Source of the DNA: Acidobacteriaceae bacterium
Lineage (GTDB): Bacteria; Acidobacteriota; Terriglobia; Bryobacterales; Bryobacteraceae
DNA: 6,601 nucleotides
Assembly: GCA_019245255.1 (NCBI GenBank)
Contig: JAFARV010000930.1
Coordinates: forward strand, 1-6,601
Direction of reading: 5' to 3'
The notes under the pieces are model-generated. The model was not told the DNA's origin and made no database searches. It saw nothing but the letters and a program-made list of their open reading frames with translations. A program made the position numbers and the translations under genes. Below, in pieces: positions 1 through 6,546 of the stretch. Every line of letters begins with the position of its first letter. Position 1 is the stretch's first letter.

Positions 1-2181
1 AAAAGGCCCGGTGACCCGCTTCAGGCGCGCCATCGCTTCCGCGTCCTGACCCGTTTGGATCGGCAGATAAAAGTTCCGTTTGAATTCGATGCGCGTTCCG
101 AGCACTCCGGGATTCAGAAACTCCATCATCGACCAGAGATCGCCAACGTTGTTTTCAACCGGCGTTCCCGTCAGCGCAATCCGGTAGTCTGCGGCCAGCG
201 ACCGCGCTGCTGCTGCCTGCTTCGTTTCGGGATTCTTGATGTTCTGGGCTTCATCCAGAATTACGCCCGCCCATTTCACTTCTTTGAAATGCTCCAGGTC
301 GCGATGCAGCAGCGAGTAGCTGGAAACAACCATGGCGTGTTTCGAGGCGTCGCTCAGAAATGATTCGCCTTTCGCTCGCGCGGCCCCGTGGTGAATCATC
401 ACCGGAAGCTCCGGCGTGAATCGAGCCGCCTCTTTCTGCCAGTTGCTCACCACCGACGTCGGACAGACCAGCAGCACCGGCCGGTCCACACCGTTGCGCC
501 AGTCGCGCAGAATCAGGCTGAGCGTTTGAATGGTTTTGCCCAATCCCATGTCGTCCGCCAGGCAAGCTCCGAACCCCCACTGATGCAGAAAATTCAGCCA
601 CGAATAACCGCGCACCTGATATGGCCGCAGCGCCGCATTCAGCCCTTGCGGCTGCAGCAGTTCCTCGAACGGTACGTGCCCTTCGAGCTTCCGGATCAAT
701 TCGCCGATCCAACCCTCCGCCTGAACGCCCGCGAATTCGATCGGTATCGGCGCGCTACTCGCTCCCACAGCCATCTGCACCGCTTCGCGTGCAGTAATCT
801 GCCCATCACTCTTCTTCCAGAAATTGAGCGCCGCCTGAACCTCATCGGAGCTCACGTGAACCCATTGCCCGCGAAACTTCACAAGCGGCGTCTTGAGATC
901 GGCAAGCGCCTTCAGTTCGCGCAGGGTCACCGCCTCGCCGCCCATTGAGATCTCCCACTTGAAATCCAACACCTCGTTGAGCGACAGCCCGCCGCCTTTT
1001 TCAAACGGACTCTTCACACGTGCGCGTGCGCTCAGGCGAGCCCTGGTCCCTTTACGGCTCCACCAACCCGGGACCATTACGCTGAATCCCGCTTCTTCGA
1101 GCGCCAGAGCTTTGGTACTTAAAAAATCGAAGGCGCCGGTAGCATCGGTTTCATAGCCGGAAGGAGCCTCAGAGTGCAAGCTTTCGTCAATGGGCGGGCA
1201 GATCGACGAAGCCTGACCCAACGAAAACAGCAGGTGCTCGCGCGGATTGAATCCCGATCGCGCCCAGACGGCTGACCTCGATCGCTTCGGTTTCCAGATC
1301 AGCTCGGCTGGTACCAGGAGGCTCGGATCACTACGATCCTGCAATAGATAACGGACCTGCCACAGCGGGGCCTCGTCCTCCGCTGGTGCTTCGAGCCGGA
1401 AGCACAGCCGGTACGGAGCCCCACTGACCACCGCAATCGGCCGCTGCCACTCTCGAAGTTGACGCCGGAACTCGATGGCTTCGTCCGGTTTTACCCGAAG
1501 CCTCCGGTCAGGGCCCTCGAGTGCTTGAATCCAGCGGTCGTGCAAGGTAGCCCCCGCCGCACTCACGGCCTGTCTCCCGCTGGTTACAAGATGGTCCACA
1601 ACCGTATCCACGAACGCCCGCACACACGCTTCCTGAGCGACGTCAGGCGACACCGCACGAGCCGCTCCAGGCATCACGGATGTCAGCGCACGAAGTCGGT
1701 CGTCATCCTTGCCCGCGTAGGCCGCACGCCAACGCGCCACGAACTTGCCATCCTCTCGCGTCAGATCCGGCAGAAAGTGTTGCCGAACCACGAGCGCTCC
1801 CGCGAACTGCATCGCCGACGCCCAAAACGTAAGGTCGGTTCCGGCAAGAACACCCGGTTCCAGCAATTCCTTATCCACTGTTTTCGTGAGCAGTTCAATC
1901 GCAGCCTCGGGATCGAGGACCGCAACTGGAACTGACCAGGTCTGGACTCGCCCAGGCTTTGAGGGAGCAGGGTGGCCAAGAAGCGGACTCGAGGCGATCG
2001 GTCCGCCTGACGTGGAGGGCAGGGCGATGTCGGAATGGGAAAAATCGTTCTCGCGAACGGCAACTCTAAGCGAGCGCAACACAGCGGCAAGTTGCTCCGA
2101 ATTCGCGAAAACTGTCTCGCCCGAACACTCTGCCCAAACCAGGAGCCGGTCATGTCGAAAACCAGCGTGAAGAATAACCAT
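1..2181 (-). CDS. SNF2-family DEAD/DEAH-like helicase/ATPase, C-terminus cut by window edge
   Basis: The minus strand is open from an ATG at 2181-2179 to the left edge, giving 727 codons without a stop. The ATPase lobe is unmistakable. LRPYQ ends at residue 522, and motif I (DDMGLGKT) has the Walker lysine at K549. Motif Ia (CPTSVVSNW) lies around 573-581, motif II is DEAQ at 643-646, and motif III (LTGTP) ends at 674. Residues about 351-455, with LALEEAGF, PGWW and LVKFRGQWV (W440), match what I recall of the bacterial SNF2 helicase-associated domain (DUF3670, PF12419). Residues 1-350 I do not recognise. Relatives usually run to about 1000 residues or more, so the second RecA lobe (motifs IV-VI) should lie off the edge. 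The family translocates on duplex DNA and remodels protein-DNA complexes; the cellular role of this member is unknown. The start is the only in-frame ATG after an upstream in-frame TAG; no good Shine-Dalgarno precedes it. It is transcribed divergently from lpd. Confidence 0.95.
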   Translation of the reverse strand, partial: MVILHAGFRHDRLLVWAECSGETVFANSEQLAAVLRSLRVAVRENDFSHSDIALPSTSGGPIASSPLLGHPAPSKPGRVQTWSVPVAVLDPEAAIELLTKTVDKELLEPGVLAGTDLTFWASAMQFAGALVVRQHFLPDLTREDGKFVARWRAAYAGKDDDRLRALTSVMPGAARAVSPDVAQEACVRAFVDTVVDHLVTSGRQAVSAAGATLHDRWIQALEGPDRRLRVKPDEAIEFRRQLREWQRPIAVVSGAPYRLCFRLEAPAEDEAPLWQVRYLLQDRSDPSLLVPAELIWKPKRSRSAVWARSGFNPREHLLFSLGQASSICPPIDESLHSEAPSGYETDATGAFDFLSTKALALEEAGFSVMVPGWWSRKGTRARLSARARVKSPFEKGGGLSLNEVLDFKWEISMGGEAVTLRELKALADLKTPLVKFRGQWVHVSSDEVQAALNFWKKSDGQITAREAVQMAVGASSAPIPIEFAGVQAEGWIGELIRKLEGHVPFEELLQPQGLNAALRPYQVRGYSWLNFLHQWGFGACLADDMGLGKTIQTLSLILRDWRNGVDRPVLLVCPTSVVSNWQKEAARFTPELPVMIHHGAARAKGESFLSDASKHAMVVSSYSLLHRDLEHFKEVKWAGVILDEAQNIKNPETKQAAAARSLAADYRIALTGTPVENNVGDLWSMMEFLNPGVLGTRIEFKRNFYLPIQTGQDAEAMARLKRVTGPF

Positions 2182-2258
2182 GCCGCGTCGCGAAGAGCTT
2201 AGCAGAATGGCTCGAAACCCCTGAAAAATAAGGGCCCGATGCTACACTTGAAGCGAAA
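2182..2258. promoter_or_regulatory. divergent intergenic region between SNF2 gene and lpd
   Basis: This 77 bp gap must hold the promoters of both divergent genes unless they overlap coding DNA. The plus strand has a good extended -10 (next entry). On the minus strand the best I can see is TTCAAG (2252-2247), 17 bp, then TATTTT (2229-2224). That is weak, with 3/6 and 4/6 matches to consensus, but it would overlap the lpd promoter face to face. A GGGCCC palindrome sits at 2232-2237 between the two. No operator is recognisable. Confidence 0.5.
2221..2248 (+). promoter_or_regulatory. putative extended -10 promoter of the lpd-lipB-E2 operon
   Basis: TGC-TACACT at 2240-2248 is an extended -10 element (TGn plus a hexamer close to TATAAT). 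CTGAAA at 2221-2226 is a weak -35 (4/6 matches to TTGACA) with a 16 bp spacer. Transcription would start near 2254-2256, only about 3-5 nt before the lpd ATG at 2259. No Shine-Dalgarno is visible before that ATG, so the transcript may be leaderless or nearly so. The call rests on motif matching only. Confidence 0.5.
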
Positions 2259-3653
2259 ATGCAATATGACGTCGTGGTCATCGGCAGCGGGCCGGGAGGC
2301 TATTCCGCAGCCGTTCGTGCCGGACAGTATGGCCTGAAAGCGGCTCTTATTGAAAAACAGCCGCGCCTCGGCGGTACTTGCCTGCTGGTCGGCTGCATCC
2401 CCACAAAGGCGCTCCTCCATACTGCTGACGTTTGGGATTACTTCAAAAACCCGGAAGGCCAGGGCATCCAATGCAAGGATCCTCAGTTAAACTACCCCGC
2501 CGTTCTCGACCGCAAGAACAAGATCGTTACGAAACACTCGAAGGGCATCGAGTTCCTGATGCGGAAGAACAAAGTTGACGTGATCAAGGGTTACGCAGGT
2601 CTTCAGGGCGGCGGCCGCATCCAGGTCCAGGGTGATCAGGGCGCCCAAACAGTTGAAGCCAAGAACATCATCCTGGCGACCGGCTCAGACGCCAGAATGC
2701 TACCCGGTCTCGAACCCGATAACAATCTCATTCTGACCAACATCGAGATTCTCGATCTGCCCGCTGTACCGCGAACTATGGGTATCATCGGCGCCGGTGC
2801 TGTCGGCGTCGAATTCGGTTCCATCTTCAATCGCTTCGGATCCAAAGTGACCATCCTCGAGATGCTGCCCCGCCTGGTCCCGGTCGAAGACGAGGAGATC
2901 TCGAAGGAGCTCGAGAAGCACTTCAAGAAAGCCGGCATCAGGTGCGAAACCAGCGCCAAGGCCGAGAACATTCGCAAAAACGCGAACAGTGTCAGCCTGT
3001 CGGTTACGCTCGCGAACGGCAACACCGAGGAGATGGAGTTCGATAAGTTGCTGGTGGCTGTCGGCCGCAAGCCCAACACCGACAACATCGGGCTCGAAAA
3101 CACTCGTGCGCAGCTCGACCGCGGTTTTGTCAAAGTAGATCCTTACCAGCTCACGGGCGAGCCCGGCTTATACGCAATCGGCGATATTGTTGCCGGCACA
3201 CCGCAACTCGCTCATGTCGCCACCATGGAAGGCGTGGTCGCCGTAGGCCATATCGCAGGCAAACCCGTCCGTCCCATCAACCGCAACCGCATACCCGGTG
3301 CCACTTACACTGACCCGGGGATCGGCAGTGTCGGCTTAACCGAAGCTCAGGCCCAGGCGCAGGGCTTCAAAATCAAAGTTGGAAAATTTCCGTTCGCCGC
3401 CAACAGTAAGGCAACCATCCTCGGAAAACACGAAGGATTCGTAAAGATTGTCGCCGAAGAATCGTTCGGTGAAATTCTCGGTGTACACATCATCGGCCCT
3501 GAGGCCTTCGAATTGGTCTCGGAGGCCGTCACTGCCATGGAATCCGAAGCGACGGTGGAAAGCATGATGGCAACCATTCACGCCCATCCCACCATCTATG
3601 AAGCAATAGGCGAGGCCTTCAACAACGTCTACGGTATGGCGATCAACATTTGA
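2259..3653 (+). CDS. lpdA: dihydrolipoamide dehydrogenase (E3 of 2-oxoacid dehydrogenase complexes)
   Basis: This FAD flavoprotein reoxidises dihydrolipoyl groups on E2 and passes the electrons to NAD+ (EC 1.8.1.4) in the cytoplasm. The 464 residues match the family's usual length. In order: FAD-binding GSGPGG at 9-14; redox-active disulfide GGTCLLVGC with C41 and C46; NAD-binding GAGAVG at 178-183, followed by E185; second FAD motif YAIGD ending at D309; and the C-terminal interface domain with HAHPTIYE, whose H443 and E448 form the catalytic His-Glu pair. The disulfide motif has Leu at 43 and Thr at 49, where the textbook form has Asn and Ser (GGTCLNVGCIPSK); both cysteines are intact. The start is firm because the FAD motif begins at residue 9, as in the family. 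It is the first gene of the apparent operon, 34 bp before lipB. Mercuric or glutathione reductase is unlikely, given the HAHPT tail and the E2 and lipB neighbours. Confidence 0.97.
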   Translation: MQYDVVVIGSGPGGYSAAVRAGQYGLKAALIEKQPRLGGTCLLVGCIPTKALLHTADVWDYFKNPEGQGIQCKDPQLNYPAVLDRKNKIVTKHSKGIEFLMRKNKVDVIKGYAGLQGGGRIQVQGDQGAQTVEAKNIILATGSDARMLPGLEPDNNLILTNIEILDLPAVPRTMGIIGAGAVGVEFGSIFNRFGSKVTILEMLPRLVPVEDEEISKELEKHFKKAGIRCETSAKAENIRKNANSVSLSVTLANGNTEEMEFDKLLVAVGRKPNTDNIGLENTRAQLDRGFVKVDPYQLTGEPGLYAIGDIVAGTPQLAHVATMEGVVAVGHIAGKPVRPINRNRIPGATYTDPGIGSVGLTEAQAQAQGFKIKVGKFPFAANSKATILGKHEGFVKIVAEESFGEILGVHIIGPEAFELVSEAVTAMESEATVESMMATIHAHPTIYEAIGEAFNNVYGMAINI

Positions 3654-3687
3654 AACGCACCGGAACTACGAGCGAAGCGATTGCGTC

Positions 3688-4365
3688 ATGAAAAGCCTCC
3701 AACTGCTCGATGTTGGACGAATGCGATACGCTGACGCGTTCGCGTTGCAGCAGCAGTTTGTGGAGGTTCGGAAGCAGGGTCAGGGCGTCGACACGTTACT
3801 GTTTGTCGAACATCCACACGTCGTGACAATGGGACGCAACGCCAAAGAACACAACGTCCTCGCTAGTCCTGAAATTCTCGCGCGCACCGGTATTGATTTT
3901 TATGAGACAGACCGCGGCGGCGATGTGACTTATCACGGGCCGGGACAACTGGTCGGATATCCGATCCTCGACCTTCGGGACTGGCGCCGCGACGTTCGCG
4001 CTTATTTCCGCGCTGTCGAGCAGAGCCTGATCGACGCGCTTACATGCTTGGGCATCCGAGCGGGCCGCATTCCCGAGCCGGGCTTCGAAGGCGTCTGGGT
4101 CAACAATGCAAAGATCGCCGCCATTGGCATCCACATCAGCCGCTGGATCACATCGCACGGTTTTGCTCTGAACGTCGACACCGGCCTCAACTACTTCAAG
4201 TACATCGTCCCCTGCGGTCTGACGAAGCCCGTGTGCTCCGTTCGTTCGCTCGGGAATCAGGCAACCATGGAGGAGGTGAAGAACGCCGTCGCCACCTCTT
4301 TCGCGCGCACGTTCAATCGTGAGCTCATTATGGCGGCAGAAACACAATTGCAGGAGACCCGATGA
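3688..4365 (+). CDS. lipB: octanoyl-[acyl carrier protein]:protein octanoyltransferase LipB
   Basis: LipB moves an octanoyl group from acyl carrier protein to the lipoyl lysine of E2 and GcvH-type domains (EC 2.3.1.181), the first step of de novo protein lipoylation; LipA then adds two sulfurs. The 225-residue length is normal. The signature RGGDVTYHGPGQLVGYP spans 76-92, and HGFALNV spans 157-163. The two catalytic residues of the family are present: K142 in NNAKIAAIG and C176 in IVPCGL, which forms the acyl-enzyme. The start at 3688 puts the protein in register with known LipB; the upstream Shine-Dalgarno is weak. The stop TGA overlaps the E2 start (ATGA), so translation of the two is probably coupled. 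LipA is not in the window. LplA-type ligases share the fold but have a different active-site pattern, so LipB is the firm call. Confidence 0.97.
   Translation: MKSLQLLDVGRMRYADAFALQQQFVEVRKQGQGVDTLLFVEHPHVVTMGRNAKEHNVLASPEILARTGIDFYETDRGGDVTYHGPGQLVGYPILDLRDWRRDVRAYFRAVEQSLIDALTCLGIRAGRIPEPGFEGVWVNNAKIAAIGIHISRWITSHGFALNVDTGLNYFKYIVPCGLTKPVCSVRSLGNQATMEEVKNAVATSFARTFNRELIMAAETQLQETR
4352..4356 (+). promoter_or_regulatory. Shine-Dalgarno of the E2 gene, inside the end of lipB
   Basis: AGGAG lies 5 nt before the ATG at 4362. It is the strongest ribosome-binding site in the three-gene operon and sits wholly inside lipB. The start is fixed by the site and by the lipoyl domain beginning at residue 2 (IDVVMPKMGES). 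Confidence 0.8.
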
Positions 4366-5786
4366 TAGATGTCGTCATGCCCAAGATGGGCGAGAGCATC
4401 GTTGAAGGAACATTAACGCGATGGCTCAAGAAGCCCGGCGAGAAAGTGGAGCGCGATGAGCCGCTCTTTGAAATTTCGACCGACAAGGTGGACACCGAAA
4501 TTCCTGCCCCGGCAAGCGGCGTGTTGAGTGAAGTGCTCGTACAAGAAGGCGCTACGGTGGCCGTTGAGTCGATTGTCGCGAGAATCGGGGATCAAAGCGG
4601 AAACGGCGCTGCTCCGGTTGCTGCACCCGCAGCGGCCCCTGCACAACGGGAGAAGGGCCCGGAGGTCTCCGTCCCTCCGAGTGTGGGTGTTGGCCCTTCT
4701 GCAGCCGTGCCGGAGGTCAGGACTACACCGCCTCAGCAGCCCTCGGCAGGTGCCGCCGGTCCCTATCCGGCAGAACCTCCGCCCTCTCGGCACGCAGCAC
4801 CGCCTCCGCCCCAGGCCGTCCCTCAATCTGACGGCGCCGAGGAGACCGGGCCGCTTTCCCCCTTAGTGCGAAAGATGGCTCGCGAATACAACATTGATTT
4901 AGCGCAAGTCAGAGGAACCGGCGCTGGAGGCCGCATCACGAAGCAGGACGTCGAGGCCTACATGTCTTCCCAGGCCGCTCGCACCTACAGCACTCCGACT
5001 CCAGCGCCCCAGTCTGCCGGTCCATATCCGGTTGAGCCGGCGCCCTCGCCCGCCGCTCCGCCTCCGCAGCCCCTCCCGCTCGCCGAGTCCGCGCGAGTGC
5101 GCACCGAGCCGATGAGCAACATGCGCCAGAAGATCGCTGAACACATGGTCATGAGCAAGCGAACTTCAGCGCACGTCACCACCGTTCATCGCGTGGATAT
5201 GACCAAGATCGCCAAGCTCCGCGATAAGTCTAAGGCCGAATTCCAGGCGCGAAACGGATTCTCCCTTACCTTCCTGCCTTTCGTTGCGGCCGCCAGCGCC
5301 GAAGCGCTGCGCGCGTTCCCGATCTTCAATGCGTCCATCGACGGCAAAAACATCGTTTATTATCGCGACATCAATCTCGGAATCGCTGTCGCCCTCGAAG
5401 GCGGTCTTATTGTTCCCGTCATACGCAATGCCGATGAAAGGAACGTTGCAGGTTTGCAGCGTGCCATTGTCGATCTGGCAACGCGCGCGCGCTCACGCCA
5501 GTTGAAGCCGGATGAAGTGCAAGGTGGCACGTTCTCCATCACCAACTTCGGCAGCTTCGGCAGCATCTTCGCGACACCGGTTATCAATCAGCCGCAAGTC
5601 GCCATTCTCGGCGTCGGCGCGGTCGAAAAGGTGCCCGCGGTCGTTGATGGCGACGCCATTGCCATCCGCTCGCAGGCGCATCTCGCACTCACTTTCGATC
5701 ACCGCTTGATCGACGGCGCGCTCGCGGACCAGTTCTGCCAGAAGGTCAAATCGATCCTTGAAAACTGGTCCACCAGTATTCTTTAG
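4362..5786 (+). CDS. dihydrolipoamide acyltransferase, E2 core of a 2-oxoacid dehydrogenase complex
   Basis: E2 forms the core of the complex and transfers the acyl group from its lipoyl arm to CoA. Domains of the 474 residues: one lipoyl domain at about 2-76, with the lipoylated K42 in STDKVDTE; an Ala/Pro linker; a peripheral-subunit-binding domain at about 163-201 (SPLVRKMA...GGRITKQDV) that docks E1 or E3; a second Ala/Pro linker; and the catalytic domain from about 245 to the end, with HRLIDG carrying H447 and D451 of the HxxxDG active site. Both linkers contain a related GPYP(A/V)EP(P/A)PS segment. The gene is the last of the operon, coupled to lipB by a 4 bp overlap. With no E1 gene in view, the substrate is open: TNFGSFGS and INQPQVAILG recall pyruvate/branched-chain and actinobacterial-type E2s, but these do not decide between pyruvate, 2-oxoglutarate and branched-chain acids. 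Labels such as sucB, pdhC or bkdB would be guesses. Confidence 0.96.
   Translation: MIDVVMPKMGESIVEGTLTRWLKKPGEKVERDEPLFEISTDKVDTEIPAPASGVLSEVLVQEGATVAVESIVARIGDQSGNGAAPVAAPAAAPAQREKGPEVSVPPSVGVGPSAAVPEVRTTPPQQPSAGAAGPYPAEPPPSRHAAPPPPQAVPQSDGAEETGPLSPLVRKMAREYNIDLAQVRGTGAGGRITKQDVEAYMSSQAARTYSTPTPAPQSAGPYPVEPAPSPAAPPPQPLPLAESARVRTEPMSNMRQKIAEHMVMSKRTSAHVTTVHRVDMTKIAKLRDKSKAEFQARNGFSLTFLPFVAAASAEALRAFPIFNASIDGKNIVYYRDINLGIAVALEGGLIVPVIRNADERNVAGLQRAIVDLATRARSRQLKPDEVQGGTFSITNFGSFGSIFATPVINQPQVAILGVGAVEKVPAVVDGDAIAIRSQAHLALTFDHRLIDGALADQFCQKVKSILENWSTSIL
4758..5048 (+). repeat. two imperfect copies of a linker motif in the E2 gene
   Basis: Copy 1 is 4758-4787 (residues 133-142, GPYPAEPPPS) and copy 2 is 5019-5048 (residues 220-229, GPYPVEPAPS). 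They match at 23 of 30 bases and 8 of 10 residues. Similarity continues for about ten residues as a shared AAPPP segment. The copies flank the peripheral-subunit-binding domain. The similarity goes beyond the generic Ala/Pro bias of E2 linkers, because the GPYP and EP positions are shared. Confidence 0.7.
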
Positions 5787-5798
5787 TGCTTCTTCGGA

Positions 5799-5829
5799 TT
5801 GCCGGCAGCTATGATCCCGCTGCCGGTAA
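5799..5829 (+). terminator. hairpin after the E2 gene, possible terminator without U-tract
   Basis: CCGGCAGC (5802-5809) and GCTGCCGG (5819-5826) are perfect reverse complements around a 9 nt loop. One G-U and two A-U pairs extend the stem to 11 bp. It begins 13 bp after the E2 stop. No run of T follows, so it is not a classical intrinsic terminator. It could be a 3'-end stabilising stem, a factor-assisted terminator or a protein site. Confidence 0.45.
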
Positions 5830-5945
5830 CCGCTTAAGAGTTACACTCCCGCTAAGTGCTCACGACGCGTACCTTCTTGCCCACGATACACTTACTCGTG
5901 TTTACACGTACACTACCCCATCCGGTGTGGGTCTAGAATTTCCGC

Positions 5946-5974
5946 TTGACGAAAACTTAACCCCGGTTTAATAT
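5946..5974 (+). promoter_or_regulatory. sigma70-type promoter of carD
   Basis: TTGACG (5946-5951, 5/6 of the -35 consensus) and TAATAT (5969-5974, which keeps the key second A and last T of the -10) are separated by exactly 17 bp. Transcription should start near 5981, giving a leader of about 50 nt before the carD ATG. It is the best promoter match in the window and implies that carD has its own transcript. Confidence 0.7.
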
Positions 5975-6016
5975 TCCTCTCAGGCTGTATCGCGAACGGA
6001 CAATCAGATTTCAACG

Positions 6017-6024
6017 AAAGAGGT
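6017..6024 (+). promoter_or_regulatory. ribosome-binding site of carD
   Basis: AAAGAGGT is one base short of the full anti-Shine-Dalgarno complement and lies 6 nt before the ATG at 6031. It fixes the start, which also matches the family N-terminus (F-x-VGEKVVYPNHG). Confidence 0.8.
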
Positions 6025-6030
6025 CCTTGA

Positions 6031-6540
6031 ATGACCTTCCAGGTCGGCGAAAAGGTTGTATATCCGAATCACGGGGTTGGAACGATCGAGAACATCAGTT
6101 CCCGTTCGTTCGGTTCTCAGCAGGAGCGCTTCTATTTGCTCCGGCTGCTTCCAAACAGTCTGACTGTTATGGTGCCCTTCTCTCACGTGGGCGACGTCGG
6201 ACTGCGGAAAGTAACCAAGAGCAGCGACATCAGTCGCGTTTTGACGTACCTGGCCGCGGGGCGCCCAACGTGTACCCACGATTGGAAGGACCGCTTTAAG
6301 GAAAACTCAGAGAAAATGAAAAGCGGCAGCCTGCTGGAGATTGCCGAAGTCTTTAAGGCGCTCGTGCTCATCCAGTCAAGCAAGCCACTCTCGTTTCGCG
6401 AGAAAAAGATGCTCGAACGCGCTCGCAGCATGATCATCCTCGAAACCTCCGTAGCAAAATCATTGACTGAGTCCGACGCCATCACCCTCATTACGAAGGC
6501 GCTCGCGAAATCCAGCCTGCCCATGCCGGCGGCGCTGTAG
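6031..6540 (+). CDS. carD: CarD/CdnL-family RNA polymerase-binding transcription factor
   Basis: CarD/CdnL proteins bind the RNA polymerase beta subunit through an N-terminal Tudor-like domain and stabilise the open complex, notably at rRNA promoters. The 169-residue length is typical. Residues about 1-62 form the polymerase-interaction domain, with VGEKVVYPNHGVGTIE at 5-20 and VPFSHVGDVGLRKV at 48-61. The rest is the helical DNA-binding domain: W85 (in HDWKDRF) sits where characterised CarD proteins have the tryptophan that wedges into the minor groove at the upstream edge of the -10. KMKSGSLLEIAEVFKAL and LSFREKKMLERAR follow in the family pattern. There is no extra HMGA-like tail of the kind in the Myxococcus CarD proper, so CdnL is the better functional name. 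It has its own promoter and ribosome-binding site and is not part of the preceding operon. The TRCF domain shares only the N-terminal fold and is excluded by length. Confidence 0.95.
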   Translation: MTFQVGEKVVYPNHGVGTIENISSRSFGSQQERFYLLRLLPNSLTVMVPFSHVGDVGLRKVTKSSDISRVLTYLAAGRPTCTHDWKDRFKENSEKMKSGSLLEIAEVFKALVLIQSSKPLSFREKKMLERARSMIILETSVAKSLTESDAITLITKALAKSSLPMPAAL

Positions 6541-6546
6541 CTGCAG

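Larger units (their letters stand above)
5787..6030. other. non-coding gap between the E2 gene and carD
   Basis: This 244 bp region is less GC-rich than the flanking genes. It holds a hairpin after E2 (5799-5829), four TACAC pentamers (5842, 5887, 5903 and 5909), a small palindrome CGTGT-TT-ACACG (5897-5908), a short CCCA/TGGG hairpin (5917-5931), the carD promoter and its ribosome-binding site. A 61-codon frame starting with GTG at 5786 crosses most of it, but it lacks support as a gene. Confidence 0.6.

Noticed and set aside
388..948. 186-codon open frame on the plus strand
   Set aside because: It lies opposite the SNF2 gene, whose minus-strand frame carries all the helicase motifs here. 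The plus-strand translation shows no recognisable domain and is a by-product of GC-rich coding DNA.
1459..2170. Plus-strand frames of 158 and 141 codons, and a 130-codon minus-strand frame
   Set aside because: All overlap the N-terminal part of the SNF2 gene in other frames. The minus frame from ATG 2181 stays open through the whole region and joins the helicase core.
3796..4347. 183-codon antisense frame over lipB
   Set aside because: lipB on the plus strand has both catalytic residues and the family signature. The antisense product has no recognisable motif.
5764..5777. ACTGGT-CC-ACCAGT inverted repeat at the end of the E2 gene as a terminator
   Set aside because: The stem is short with a 2 nt loop, it lies inside coding sequence, and only a mixed T-rich stretch follows.
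5786..5971. 61-codon GTG-start frame as a gene
   Set aside because: There is no Shine-Dalgarno, G/C at third positions is low, no domain is recognised, and the carD -35 lies inside it with the -10 over its stop. It is kept only as a finding.
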